Positions 42,701 through 53,269 of a stretch of DNA of 64,000 bases are shown here, piece after piece. Under the pieces are notes generated by a model. That model was not told the DNA's origin, did not search any database, and worked only from the letters and a program-made list of their open reading frames with translations. The stretch lies in assembly GCA_003117195.1 (NCBI GenBank), contig BDSI01000002.1, positions 2,455,288 to 2,519,287 of the forward strand. Direction: 5' to 3'. Every line of letters begins with the position of its first letter. The stretch's first letter is position 1. The position numbers were made by a program, and so were the translations under genes. This DNA comes from Eudorina sp. 2006-703-Eu-15 (lineage: Eukaryota; Chlorophyta; Chlorophyceae; Chlamydomonadales; Volvocaceae).

Positions 42701-45700
42701 GTCGTGGTGGTTGACGACCCGGAGGTGCAACGAGAGGTGAACTCGGTGGCGGCGATGGCGGCGGCGGCAGCGGCGTCGACCACCCACTACCACGAGGACA
42801 TCGCCGCCACCGCCGCCGCCGCCGCCGCCGTCGATCCGCAGACGGCGGCCGCCGCGCCTCCGCCCCGTGAGGAGCGGCCGGCGCCCGACTGGCTGCTCAG
42901 CTTCCTGTACGACCTGGGGCAGTTCCTGGAGCTGTCGGGGAAGATGGCGGCGTTGAGGGGGATGGCTGCGCTGGGCGACTGGGGCATGAGTACTGCTGCG
43001 CTTGGCAGCGGCAGAGGCAGCGGCGGGGGCTTGGGCCTAGCAAATCGGGCCCAGGCAACGATCCGGGATGCCGTGGGCTGCGGCGGCGGCTGCGGCGGCG
43101 GCGTGGGCTTGGCAGCCAGGGTGGCGGAGGTGGCCTGGGGCGACGGCGACTCGGACTCGGGCCACTGGTCGGTGTACGACGAGGCCCAGGGCTGGGACAG
43201 CGCCGCCGCCGCCGCCGCCGCCACCGCGACCGCATCCACTGGCCGTGGGGACGACAGGCAGCACCTGCTGTGCCTGGCGGCCAGCTTGGCGGCGTACGCA
43301 TGCCGCCAGGGCCTGCCGGCGCTGCTGTCGTACACCCTGTCGCGCGGCGCGCGCGCGGGCGTGCCGCTGCTTGCGCTGGACGAGGAGGCGGGGCGGCTGT
43401 GCGGCGGGCTGGGGCTGGCGCACCTGGCGGTGCTGTCCGGCCGCGAGGAGGTGCTCCAGGGGCTGCTGCTGTTGGCCCGAGACGACACCATCACCGGCGC
43501 CGCCGTCGCCACCACCACCATAACCCCCATCAGCACGTGCGCTGCAGCATCATTCATGCTGCCGCCGGCTCCGCCGCCGAAAGCGGCGACGGCGACGGCA
43601 GCAGCGGCGGCTTGCGCTGCCCCCCCGGTGCGGGGTGTGGGAGCCGGCAGCGCCCCGGTGCCAGGGCTGCGGCCGCCGTCGGATGCGGGCGCCGTCCTCT
43701 CAGACAGCCGCCAGCAAGCCATGGAAGACGCAGCAGCAGCAGCAGCGGCGTCTGGGCCTGCGGCGGGCGCTGCACCGCCCGCGGCGCTGCGGCCGCAGGT
43801 GGGCGGTGCGGAGGCGCAGGACACGGCGGCGCCGTCGTGCGGCGCGGGTGTGAACACGAAGTCGAATCCTGCGGCAGGTCGGGCCGGTGGCGGCAGCGAC
43901 AGCAACAGCAGCGACAGCGGCGACGGGGTCGACGGGGGCGCGGCTCACACGCGGGACACTGCTGCCAACGACGGCGGTGGCGGCAGGAGCAGCGACAGCA
44001 GCGGTAGCGATGCCACCGCGCGCGGGCGCGGGCGCAGGCGCGGGCGCGCTTCGCCGGACCCTGGCTGGGCTGTCGACCGGTTGGCAGCCGTCAGCGCCTG
44101 CACGGCGCTGTTCATGCGTGCCGGCCCGAGCCTGATCCCGGGCCCGGGCCCGGACCCAGGCCGCGGCCGCGGCCGCGGCGGCGGCGGCGGCGGCGCCACC
44201 GCGCTGCACCTGCTGGCGCTGCTGCACGGTCGGGCGCCCGAGCTGGCGCCCACGCTGCTGAGTCTGTGTCCGATGGTGGCACACGCCTGGTTCCTGGGGC
44301 AGGACGGCGGCGGCAGCAGCGCCGCGCAGTACGCGGTGCAGGCGGGGGCCGGCGAGCTGAACGAGCAGGTGAGGTCGGGGCGGGTCGGGGCTGGGAGGGG
44401 GGCGGGGCAGGTCGGGGCTGAGAGGGGGGCGGGGCGGGGCGGGTGGGAGTTATGGGAAGACCCCAGCAATGAACGGGGTGGGTGGTGGCCGGGTGGGAGG
44501 CGTGCGGACAGGGGTTGATGGGGTCCGCCTGCGATAGCCTCTTCAAGACGGCTTACCGTCGTAAGCTGGGAAAGAAGAAGCTGGCAGTGCTGTCGTTGAG
44601 CATGGGGCCCTGCGGCTGATGGGTTGGCTGTTGTTGGCTGTCGGCATGCGTTTGGGGCCCATCGCCCGTACCTCTCCACGCTCGCCGCCGAAAGGTGGGT
44701 GGGGTTGGAAGGGAGTACAGGACATTGGTAGACATATTCCATTGGCGTTGCCTCCTCCGTGCTGAACTGTGCAGTGTGGAAATAAGGCAGGAAGGGCGGG
44801 AGAGAGGGAGGTTAGGAAGACACGGTCCGAACTACCTCGGCCCCGCGGCAGGCCTTCCAGACTATAATGCCTCTGCCTACCTGCCTGCCTGTCCGTCGTC
44901 CGTTGTCTCGCCCCCGTCGTTCAGTGCCGGGAGCAGCTGGCGATGGAGGCCCTGGACGTGGAGGCGCTGGGCTGCGGCGCGGCGGAGCGGGGGCGGCTGC
45001 TTGCGGCGGCCACGGCGATCGCGCAGCAGCTGGCGGCGCTGCCCCCCGGCGCGTCAGCGCTCACGGACGCGCGGACGGAGGACCTCCGCCCTGGCTCCAG
45101 ACTACCCGCGGAGCGGCGGCAGCGGCGCCCGTCGGCTGACGCGATCAACGACCCCGTCATCGCCTCGGCCGTATTATCTCACGCCCTTGGCAGCGCTCCC
45201 AGTCGCAGCGGCAGCGGCACCGCGGCCGCCGACGCCGTGACGGCTTGGTCCGGAGGTGTCGCCGGACTCTGTCCGTGGCTATCGGCCCTGCCGCAGGAAG
45301 TCGCCATGCAACGACCTCACGGTGGCATCGTTCAGCAGCGTGGGGGCGATGTGCAGCGTGCCGGCGGCGGCGGCAGCTGCAGCGGAGTCTGCAGCAGCGG
45401 CGGCAGCAGCGGCAGCGGCGGCGCGGCCCCGTACCGGCCAGTGCGGCCGGCGGCAGGAGGCGGCGGCGGGCTCCGCGGTGTCGTGGGAGCGGTACGGCGG
45501 CTGCCCTGGGCGGCACCGCTCCGCGGCTTCCCCGACCCCGCCCTGGAGCGGGACTTCGACGCCCGGACGGCCGCACTGGCCCTGAAGCGCAACAGCTTCA
45601 CGCTGGTCTTCCACTTCTTCGTGCTCGCCGGCTGCGTCAAGAACACCCTAATGGCGACGTCTGCGCGGTCCTCCTTCTCCTTCTCCTCCTCGCCGTCGTC

Positions 45701-46483
45701 GTCGACCGCCGAGATGCTCGTGTTGGGGCCGACCCGTGGATCGCCGCTGCGCGCACTGGGCGGGCTGCTGCTGGGCGTGGGTGTCCCGCTAATTAAGATT
45801 GCGGGGAGCGGCCTGGTGGCGGCGCTGCGACTGCGGGGCTGGGCGCACGACGTCGCGCTGGCGACTGCGGAGCTGCTGCTGGGCCTGATGGTGGGCGGGG
45901 TGCACCTGACGGGGCGGCCGCACCCGGAGGTGTTCGAGGTGGCGGACCTGGGCATGCAGGTGAGGGGTTGGTAGGGGTGGCGGACCTGGGCATGCAGGTG
46001 ATGGGGAGGGAGGGGTGACGGAAGAGAGGGAGCGGGGACGGGGTGCCGGCAGAGCGCGGGAACGGGGACGCCCGGGCGGGGTAAGCGGTTGGCGGCCTTG
46101 CGACGCGGGCTGGAGGGGGTGGGCGCCCGGGGATGATGCGGGGGGCGTGCAGATCCGCGGGTATGCTGACGCGGATGAGGCGGTCGGGGAAGGGCCGCCA
46201 CGGCAGGGGCGGGCTGGAGGGGCCCCGGCACGGAGGCCACATCACTGGCCGTGGGACCCGGCACCCGCACCGCCTACAGAAAGTCCTCCCCGCGTCCAAC
46301 TCCCCCCTGGGGTGTCTTCCCGCAGGAGGCGCTGACTTCGCTGTACCACTGCCTGGTGCTCCCGGTCATGGAGCAGGTGCGCGGTGGGGGGTACCGTACA
46401 GGGCGCTGGTAGACAGATATCCATACTGCGCTGCTGCCACAGCAAAGGTGCGCGGCGGCGGGCGCTGCTGCTGCACCAGCTGG

Positions 46484-46552
<69 letters not shown>

Positions 46553-47233
46553 ACATGTCGCGGGGGCACGAAGGTTCAGCGGGAGTAGCACATTGGTGGT
46601 AGAATCATACCGTCCCTATGTCGGCATGGTGTGATACCCATCGGTCACACCGGCTTCCTTCACGTCGTCAACCAACGTCCGTCTCTGTGCCGTGCGCCCT
46701 CTGCCCCGCCCGACCGCCCCCTGCCCCTCCACGCCGTCCCCTGCCGTCACCCCCCCCCCTCTCCCCGCGCACAGATGATAACCCCTGCGATGGCGCTGGC
46801 CAGCGTCCTGATCTGCAGTCTCATGGGGTGGCCCATGCTGATCAGCCACGGCTGGCGCCCCTCCGCCGCCGCCTGGCTGCTGCTGGGCCGCCTCCTGGCG
46901 GGACTGGCGGTGCGCTACGGGCTGCAGGTGTGGGCGCGCGCCAGCTATCTGCAGGGGGTCAGGACCCGGGCGCGATGCGCAGCGTCGGCCTGCGCCTGCG
47001 CCTGTGAGGGCGACTGCTGCGAGGGCGGCTGCTGTGACGGCGGCTGCGGCCAGCTCGGCTGCGGAGGCGGAGGCGACGGCGGGAGTGGCTGTGACGAGAG
47101 TGGCCGCGGCGCAGGTGGCTGCGGTGACGGCGGCTGCGGCGAGCTCGGCTGCGGAGGCGGAGGCGGCGCCGACGGGAAGCCCGCTGGCGGCAGCGCAGTG
47201 GCCCGGAGGCCTAACCGGGGGGAAGCAAGGTGA
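39704..47233 (+). CDS. Large membrane protein with ankyrin-like regions and Cys-rich C-terminus
   Basis: Four exons in phase, 2069 residues: 39704-44368, 44925-45959, 46326-46376 and 46775-47233. The start is fixed by an in-frame TAG four codons upstream. Two N-terminal hydrophobic segments lie at about residues 25-42 and 60-80 (VVIGACVCITLLLVGSLM; AAGAVGMVVILLRV). Ankyrin-like helices (GLAHLAVLSGREEVLQGLLL; TALHLLALLHGRAPELAPTL) precede about six C-terminal hydrophobic segments (FTLVFHFFVLAG, LLLGLMVGGVHL, ALASVLICSLMGW, AAWLLLGRLLAGLA). The tail is Cys/Gly-rich (ACACACEGDCCEGGCCDGGC). The segment HLRRGCVLLVVEYSRR resembles the conserved PGCVxLxI piece of plant SPL/Chlamydomonas CRR1 C-termini, which also pair ankyrin repeats with a Cys-rich end, but no SBP zinc domain is present. 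That relationship is tentative. Much of exon 1 is Ala/Gly low complexity. Confidence 0.65.
44711..44745 (-). repeat. IIE copy, 5'-type orientation
   Basis: GTACAGGACATTGGTAGACA then TATTCCATTGG in intron 1 of the large membrane protein gene (44369-44924). It is closer to the 3' splice site, so it is an exception to the positional rule. Confidence 0.7.
45940..46001 (+). repeat. 38-bp direct duplication of a splice donor
   Basis: TGGCGGACCTGGGCATGCAG plus GTGA occurs at 45940-45963, covering the exon 2 donor (exon end 45959), and again at 45978-46001. The spacing of 38 is not a multiple of three, so use of the second donor would shift the frame. Confidence 0.85.
46390..46448 (-). repeat. IIE copy, 5'-type orientation
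   Basis: GCTGGTAGACAGATATCCAT then ACTGCGCTGCTGCCACAGCA then AAGG, 13 nt after the 5' splice site of intron 3 (46377-46774). Confidence 0.8.
46485..46552. repeat. (CTG)n microsatellite, about 22 units
   Basis: Pure CTG run in intron 3 of the large membrane protein gene. The Leu, Gln and Ala homopolymer frames over it are not coding. Confidence 0.95.
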
Positions 47234-47292
47234 CCTCTTTCGGATAAACGACAGGCAGGAGGCTTTTGACCGTGTCGCGTGAAATCCGAAGA

Positions 47293-47297
47293 TGTAA
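47293..47297 (+). terminator. Candidate TGTAA poly(A) signal
   Basis: First TGTAA after the stop of the large membrane protein gene, 60 nt downstream. TGTAA is the usual poly(A) signal in volvocine algae. Confidence 0.5.
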
Positions 47298-48309
47298 AGA
47301 CGGGATGAAGCGGAGGGAACTTGGCGCTCGCAAGGCCGCGTTCTGCTGTTGTGGGGCCAGGCCGCATGCTACTTCTCTCTTTGATGCGGGCGTCTACCAC
47401 GGCTATGGTGTGGGGTGGCTTCCCATACGGTTGGTTCTTAGGCTCGCTGCCAAGGGGCCGCTGGCATGACTAGAATGGGGATAGGTGGCAGAGCCGCCAT
47501 GGCGTGTTTGCTGTTTAGGGATACAGGACGTGCGTGTCGCGACTACGCGCACCGCCGATGTCTGCATTGCTCACCTAGCTAGGTACCAGCACTGCCCCGC
47601 GTGCCTTGGAGGCCATGCTCCGTCTTGGGGTCGCGATGAACGGCATGCACGTGCTCCCGTACTGCCAGGCTGCACGATAGCTCAATGTGAGACAGGAACG
47701 CAGACGGGTCTGCGTGTATGCATGCGGTTGCTGCCCCCTTCCCCCCGGGGGTAATGAGCCAGGGGCGCGACACCTCAGCACCTCGGCACCCGCGGGCAAG
47801 CAAACAACCTGACATGTCACATGATCGGTATACCGGTGAACCGGTAAAGCTAGGGATGTAGGCCACGTCCACATGCGTGTCCAACATGGCTGTGATATTG
47901 TGTGTGTGAGCGCGTGTGTGTGTGAGCGCGTGTGTGGGTGAGCGCGTGTGTGAATCGTTACATATCTGCCGGGCCGACGCTGGCCGGGGGCGCGTGTGTG
48001 TGGGTGTCGCGCGTCGGCAGGCAAGGCAGTATGCGGCGACGGGCACGGCAGCGCCCGATGGATGCCCGTATGCGCGAATAAATGCCCAACGCCCGACCTG
48101 AAAGACATGGAAAGGCTGCAGTCAAGAGCCCGTTGTGTGCATGTGAGGGAGGGAGGGGCGGGCAGGCAGAGTTACGTATCTGATCGAGCCTGGCGATGGC
48201 CAAGAGCTGTGTGTGCCTGTGTACCAATTCGAGAGCCAGGAGACGTACCAGCAGGAAGACTTGCTGAATACGTACTGTAAGATGAGGTGGCAGGGGAGCG
48301 GGGCGGTGT

Positions 48310-48335
48310 ATGTATAAGAGAACTGAGCCGCGAGA
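48310..48335 (+). repeat. Dispersed AACTGAGCCGCGAG motif, copy 2
   Basis: TGTATAAGAGAACTGAGCCG then CGAGAAG, followed by a short GT run as in the other copies. Confidence 0.6.
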
Positions 48336-48654
48336 AGCGAATATCTGTGTGTGTACGGGGTGGGTGGGCATCGACACAGATGGTTCCTCCACTGTCTGTA
48401 GCAGTCATGGCTTGCCCGAAGTATCAAGATCGCCAGGGGGGAGACCGGAGAGCCGCCGATATTACTTGCTTGCAGGATGGCCGCCGATCAGGCCACTGCG
48501 GTAGAACGCGTCACAGGCTGCTGCTGCGTGGGTGAATGGGTGTGTTCGTAGGCAGGCAAAGCAGGAGTGCGTGACATGCAAGGGGCATAGCTACGCCCGG
48601 AGATGGCCGCATGCCACACGACTGCCTGGGGTGTGTTTAGAATTGCAACCTGGT

Positions 48655-48690
48655 GTGTGTGTGTGTAAAAAAAATAACTGAGCCGCGAGT
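48655..48690 (+). repeat. Dispersed AACTGAGCCGCGAG motif, copy 3
   Basis: GTGTGTGTAAAAAAAATAAC then TGAGCCGCGAGTGTGTG, with GT runs on both sides. Confidence 0.6.
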
Positions 48691-49754
48691 GTGTGTGTAA
48701 AAGAAAGCTGTGTGTTTGGGGGGGAGGGGGGGAATATAGTTGCGCGGCGGCGGCTCTGTTGCGCGGAGCTGCCTCCTGTGATTTGTTCGTTTGAATACTG
48801 TGACGGGGCCCGCACAGCACACCCCGCTGCCCGGGCGCGCATCCCCCTGACGGCATCAGTGGCGGACTCGGCTCGCCGGCGTTTGGATGCATGCCGGTGC
48901 TCGAGCTGTGGTTGCACACCGAGGTGCTCACGTTTTGTCTATTTTTGGGGGGTGTTCGTTTCGGGGTGAGCGGTTGCCGTCCCTCCCTGTCTTGCGGCAC
49001 CCGTGCTGGGTGAACGGAGCCAGCGCCGAGGGGCAACTGTCTAACCTGCTCGACGACACGTCACCTGCAGCACTACATTGTCCTCGGGACGCTTGTACCC
49101 TTGTACCTGTGCTCGTAGCTGTACGGGTAGCTGCACGGGTAGCTGTAGGGGTAGCTGTTTCCGCGGTCGGAAGAGCCAAGGTTCCGAATGCTATGTCCGG
49201 TATACAGCTGGTGGATCAGAGGCAAGTCGTGACCGGGAGTTGCACAGCAGTCCGTCGTTGGGTTTGGCGCGTCAGCGCTTACCACTCGCGTTTGCCTGTT
49301 TCAGCGTGTGGTGGTTAGATAAGAGACCCGCGTGTGGTGGTGTGGATGGAATCTTATCGTACGTGTCGGTTACGGTTGCCTCGAGTCGCAGTGTCAGGGC
49401 TGTCGCGGTCAAAGGGCTGTAGCTGCTGCAGGTGGGCTGTACCTTCCTGACGAGGCGTCCACCCGTCGGCGCGGTTGACAGTGCCACGAAGTTGCCGCCG
49501 CGCCGTCACGTGCACACGACAGCGGCCCTTGGTTTCAACGCACTTGAATGGCAGTCGCCGCTTGCAGTATCGAGCGCTTGGCAGGTAACGCCCCGAAGGC
49601 TGTGAAATGGAACCCATTCGGGACTGAACCCGAGTATCATGTCCGGGTGGCCATGCGAAGGCCCCATTCAGGACCGGAAATGCCAACAAACCTGCTGACG
49701 TACATTACGGCTCACGTTTGTACTGCAATACAAAGGCGCGTGCAGGCTTAAGTT

Positions 49755-50701
49755 TTACCCTGGCGGCGCACCTGGTGATTGTTCAGGTGGCGGCCGTGGT
49801 TGGCTGGGGCCAGGTCTGACATTGAGGGGTGGGCAGATGGAGGGCGTGGAGTCGTCCTGACTTGTTGGAGCCCTACGCGGCTCATCGCTTTGCACGTTCA
49901 GAGTGTTTTCAAGAACGATGGTGGGTGCATTTACCGGCGACGGGTATGGGCGAGCAGAGCGCCGAAGGGGCAGCCCCCATGTCACCTCAGCCAGCACGGG
50001 GATGTTTCCATCCCGGTCCATGTACGCTGGCCGCGCCTTGATCAGGCTAAGGTTCTTGGGGACCACGGACAGACACCAGGTCCCGTGCGGATGACAGCCG
50101 AGGACGGCGTGGTGGTACACAGGCGTGGTGGAGGGTGTGTACCGGGTACGCATAGTCGCGGCGTTGTACGAAGACTCAGGTTCCTTTGAGATGCTTCTTC
50201 CTCCCGCAATGATCCGCTGGCAGGAGCTGGAGTGCCGACTGGAGGAGGTGAATTAGGTATCGTACAGTGTCGTACGCGTGTCAACGTTGCCATGACAGGC
50301 TTTGTACAGATGCATTCCATGAGGCTTGGTGACTTGCAATTTTGGATGACGTATCCTTTCCGAACTGTTTTTGTCGCGCCTCCCTGAAACTCCATCGAGA
50401 AACGGTGACCCACTGACCCTCGGGCCACGCCCTCGGGCCGACAAAATTCCTCAACAGGGAGCAGGTAGGACTGTCCGTTATGTTGCACTTCCTTTCTCGT
50501 GAACGCATACGGTACCAAAATTGCCAAGGGTGCCGATCCCAACAGGGCGTCGTCACGCACTAACACTGAGGGTATCCAGCATATTACCGCATCAACGTTC
50601 CAACGACCATTGTCAATCAACAATACATCGAAGCACCGCAAACGTGAGTAGTTCATTAAGTCACAGAATACGTTCGGCTGTGCTGCCTTTCTTTCACGCA
50701 T
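49755..50701 (-). CDS. Orphan protein, two-exon model
   Basis: Exon 1 is 50701-50276 (ATG, 142 codons). A 59-nt intron (50275-50217, GTACGA donor, CTAATTC branch-like sequence, CCAG acceptor) leads to exon 2, 50216-49755 (TAA), for 295 residues. The sequence reads as ordinary protein: FDVLLIDNGRWNVDAVICWI, SYLLPVEEFCRPEGVARGSV, YHHAVLGCHPHGTWCLSVVP, YMDRDGNIPVLAEVTWGLPL. It then turns Pro-rich. I do not recognise the family. The last part may instead splice at a GTAAAT donor near 49942 into further exons. It is divergent from the BAR-domain gene. Confidence 0.45.
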
Positions 50702-50974
50702 TGGAACCGTTAACTAGTAAGGGTGATGCATAACGATAATTAAAAGGTTTGGCGAAGGGAAACCGGAAACGTATATGTACGGATGGATCCCGATTGCCGG
50801 TTCAATCATTATTGCCAGTTTTGTAAGACCAATGCATTTTCGTCAGTGTTAGTCTTTTCTTGGGGACGCAACTAAATTACCTGCATACATTGTCTTTGAG
50901 CATCCCTTCTGACAGAACTCTGACTTGTCTGGCTCTTGCGGCAGACTTCTGACACAACCAGCGTCACCAAAGCC
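50702..50974. promoter_or_regulatory. Divergent intergenic promoter region, AT-richer
   Basis: The 273 bp between the minus orphan gene and the plus BAR-domain gene are clearly AT-richer than flanking DNA, as expected of a shared promoter region. No defined motif is claimed. Confidence 0.45.
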
Positions 50975-52722
50975 ATGGGACACGGATGGCGTCGTGTAAT
51001 GGAGAATGTGCGCCAGAAGGTCGGCTCGGACCGGACGTTTAAGGCGACCTCCAACGCCCGGAACGAGGCCATGTTCAAGGAGGCGACGGAATTCTGCACG
51101 CACCTACGCGTCCTTGAGCGTGACCTCCGCAGCATGCACAAGGAGATTGACGGTAATTGGTGCCGAGTATAAGCCATCTGCAGTTCGGCAGCGGTCGGTC
51201 AATAATGTCGGCAGCTTTGCCAACGGACACCTACCTTTACCACGCTTCTGCAGCCAAGTTCTTGAACCTTCGCAACATTCTCTCATCGCCTCTGCCTCGT
51301 GCTTTCGATGAGGGTCGCGACGGTGCTGTGCCCTGCACCGAGGAGCCCAAGCTCATTGGCCAAGGAGTCGGGCTTGAGATTCTGCAGCAAGCGGCGAACG
51401 ACCTCAAAATTCGCCTGGAGGAGGACGTTATCAAGCCGCTCCGGTCATGGCTCATCGCCTATCGGTCCGTCTGCGTAAGTCCGAAGAGAACAACTTTTCG
51501 TTAGGCGCTGGCGCTGTAGCCTAACTTTCCACATTTATTTCCTTCCAGGATCGCATGGAAAAACTCGAGGCGCTGCGCCTCGAGCTGGACTCGCGGCGCA
51601 GGACAGTTGACAGTTTGATGGGTGAGCAGCGTTCACGGACCTGCGCCTCCACCCTGAGCACACTGATCATTTCCATTGAGTAATGAGCCATATACAACCA
51701 TGTTGTGGGGCTCCTCATCAGAGGCACATGATAATTAGGATACCCCCTTCTCTTGCCCCCGCCCCTTACTCCCGGAAACCAGACAAGGTGGACCGCTTGG
51801 AGAAGACGATACCCACGCCACAGCAGAAGGAGAAGCATGAGCAGGACCTGGAGAAAATGACGCAGCTCCTCCATCACAAGCGTGATAAGCTGACCCGTGA
51901 GTAAAATGGCCGTACACGGGTATGCACCTCGACCGCCCATCCCTAAATAGGATCCTGTTGTTAATGACCAGGTACTATGCACGCATACCGGGAGCTGGAG
52001 CAAACAGTGTTCAACTCGCTGAACACGCTAATCAAGGACACTGGCGTTCTGCGCGACTACACGGGGCTGTCACTGCAAATCCTGCAGGTAGGTTGGTGCC
52101 CCGACGAGGTGGTAGGATTCTGCGGCTAATCGCATCACTTATGAGCACAAAGTCATCTCGACGTACTCAATGCCGAGTGCTACTTTGCGACTGCAGGAGT
52201 GCTACCAAAAAGGGTACTCGGCCTTCAGCACCGCGACGCCGCTGCTCGACTACAACTCGACCTCGGACAACCTATTCACGCATATGCCGATGATGGACAA
52301 CGCAAGAATGCCCATGGGGGTGAGTCTGGCGCAGCTTTGATTGTTGAATGACTGTAAACATCCTGGCCTCGTTGGCTTCTTTCATAACCGCATGTGGCAC
52401 ACGAGATTCCACTTGACTGGCCCCATGCACCCGTGCTCCCTCGCAGGCGCCGTCGGATCGGTCCAGACAGCCGTCGGACCGGCTCGGGCCGCGCAAGGAC
52501 GGCATGGGTCTCTACGCTCCTGCGTCCGATGACGGCGGTGACGCGGGACCGTACGGCAACGACCAGCAGATCCAGCCCCAGATGTCGGGCATGGGCGGCT
52601 ACGGGGACATGCAACAGCCGGTGAACCCCTACCATGGCGCCTACCAACCGAGCCCCCACGCTACTCGTTACATGACATCACCGTCTCCCGCAGCGTGGCA
52701 GACGCAAGTCGCGCAGTACTGA
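50975..52722 (+). CDS. BAR-domain protein (membrane-curvature sensing)
   Basis: Seven exons in phase, 379 residues: 50975-51152, 51215-51474, 51549-51621, 51783-51896, 51972-52087, 52197-52319 and 52447-52722. Residues about 15-260 form the three-helix coiled-coil pattern of amphiphysin-type BAR domains: FKEATEFCTHLRVLERDLRS, EILQQAANDLKIRLEEDVIK then PLRSWLIAYRSV, RMEKLEALRLELDSRRRTVD, EKHEQDLEKMTQLLHHKRDK and AYRELEQTVFNSLNTLIKDT. BAR dimers bind curved membranes in endocytosis and trafficking. The C-terminal 90 residues are Gly/Pro/Gln-rich and probably disordered; no SH3 domain is present. Introns are short (62-161 nt), less GC-rich than neighbours, and carry none of the intron element found elsewhere. 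The start is the first in-frame ATG after a clean upstream region. Confidence 0.8.
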
Positions 52723-53264
52723 TGACCACGTCATAACTAATAATGCTAATGGCTATGACCATGGGCAATGAACATGTCAAGGTGTGCCTCGCTTGTCGCA
52801 GCTCAAATCTTGTGTTCACAACACTTCGAACACAGCGTAGCTTGTGCGCACGGGCAGCCAGAGATGTAGTGAAGCGTTCTACTGTGCTTTGCGGCTGGCG
52901 TGTAGCGCTGACGCGCCAGTGCAGTTTGAAGCATGCGTGGCTCCCAGAAGCGGCCGCATTCGGTTGCGATGCACTGATGCGGAATGGATTCCCTCGCCAG
53001 CGTAGCTTAGGACGTGCCAGGCAGCCAGGCTAGGTAGTTGCAGGATAGAGACCGGAACCGGAGGTCCAACAAGACGTGTTTTCACCTGCTGTGGCCTCGC
53101 GTTGTGAGGGAGACGCATGGGCCAGGCAGAATGCAGGTTATGCAGGTGGCAAGAGGAGTACAGGCCATTGACTGTGCTCGGGCGCCAATGTGCTGCGATG
53201 GGTGTGTTGGACACACTAAGATGTTGACTCTTATTTTCTGGGTGAGGTCTGGCACAGGCCATCG
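52723..53264. other. Convergent intergenic region
   Basis: The 3' ends of the BAR gene (plus) and the membrane protein gene (minus) face each other. No gene or repeat seen, and no TGTAA was noticed on the plus strand here. Confidence 0.5.
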
Positions 53265-53269
53265 TTACA
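53265..53269 (-). terminator. TGTAA motif overlapping the stop codon
   Basis: In minus sense TTTGTAACG contains the TAA stop within TGTAA. If used as the poly(A) signal the mRNA would have almost no 3' UTR. Confidence 0.3.

Larger units (their letters stand above)
47298..49754. other. Interval without a confident gene
   Basis: It holds GT-rich tracts, two copies of the AACTGAGCCGCGAG motif, and a run of GTAGCTGTACGG-like 12-bp units (about 49113-49160). A minus-strand open stretch at 49354-49689 reads YCKRRLPFKCVETKGRCRVH and could be a further exon of the minus gene at 49755, but I could not confirm splicing. Confidence 0.45.
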
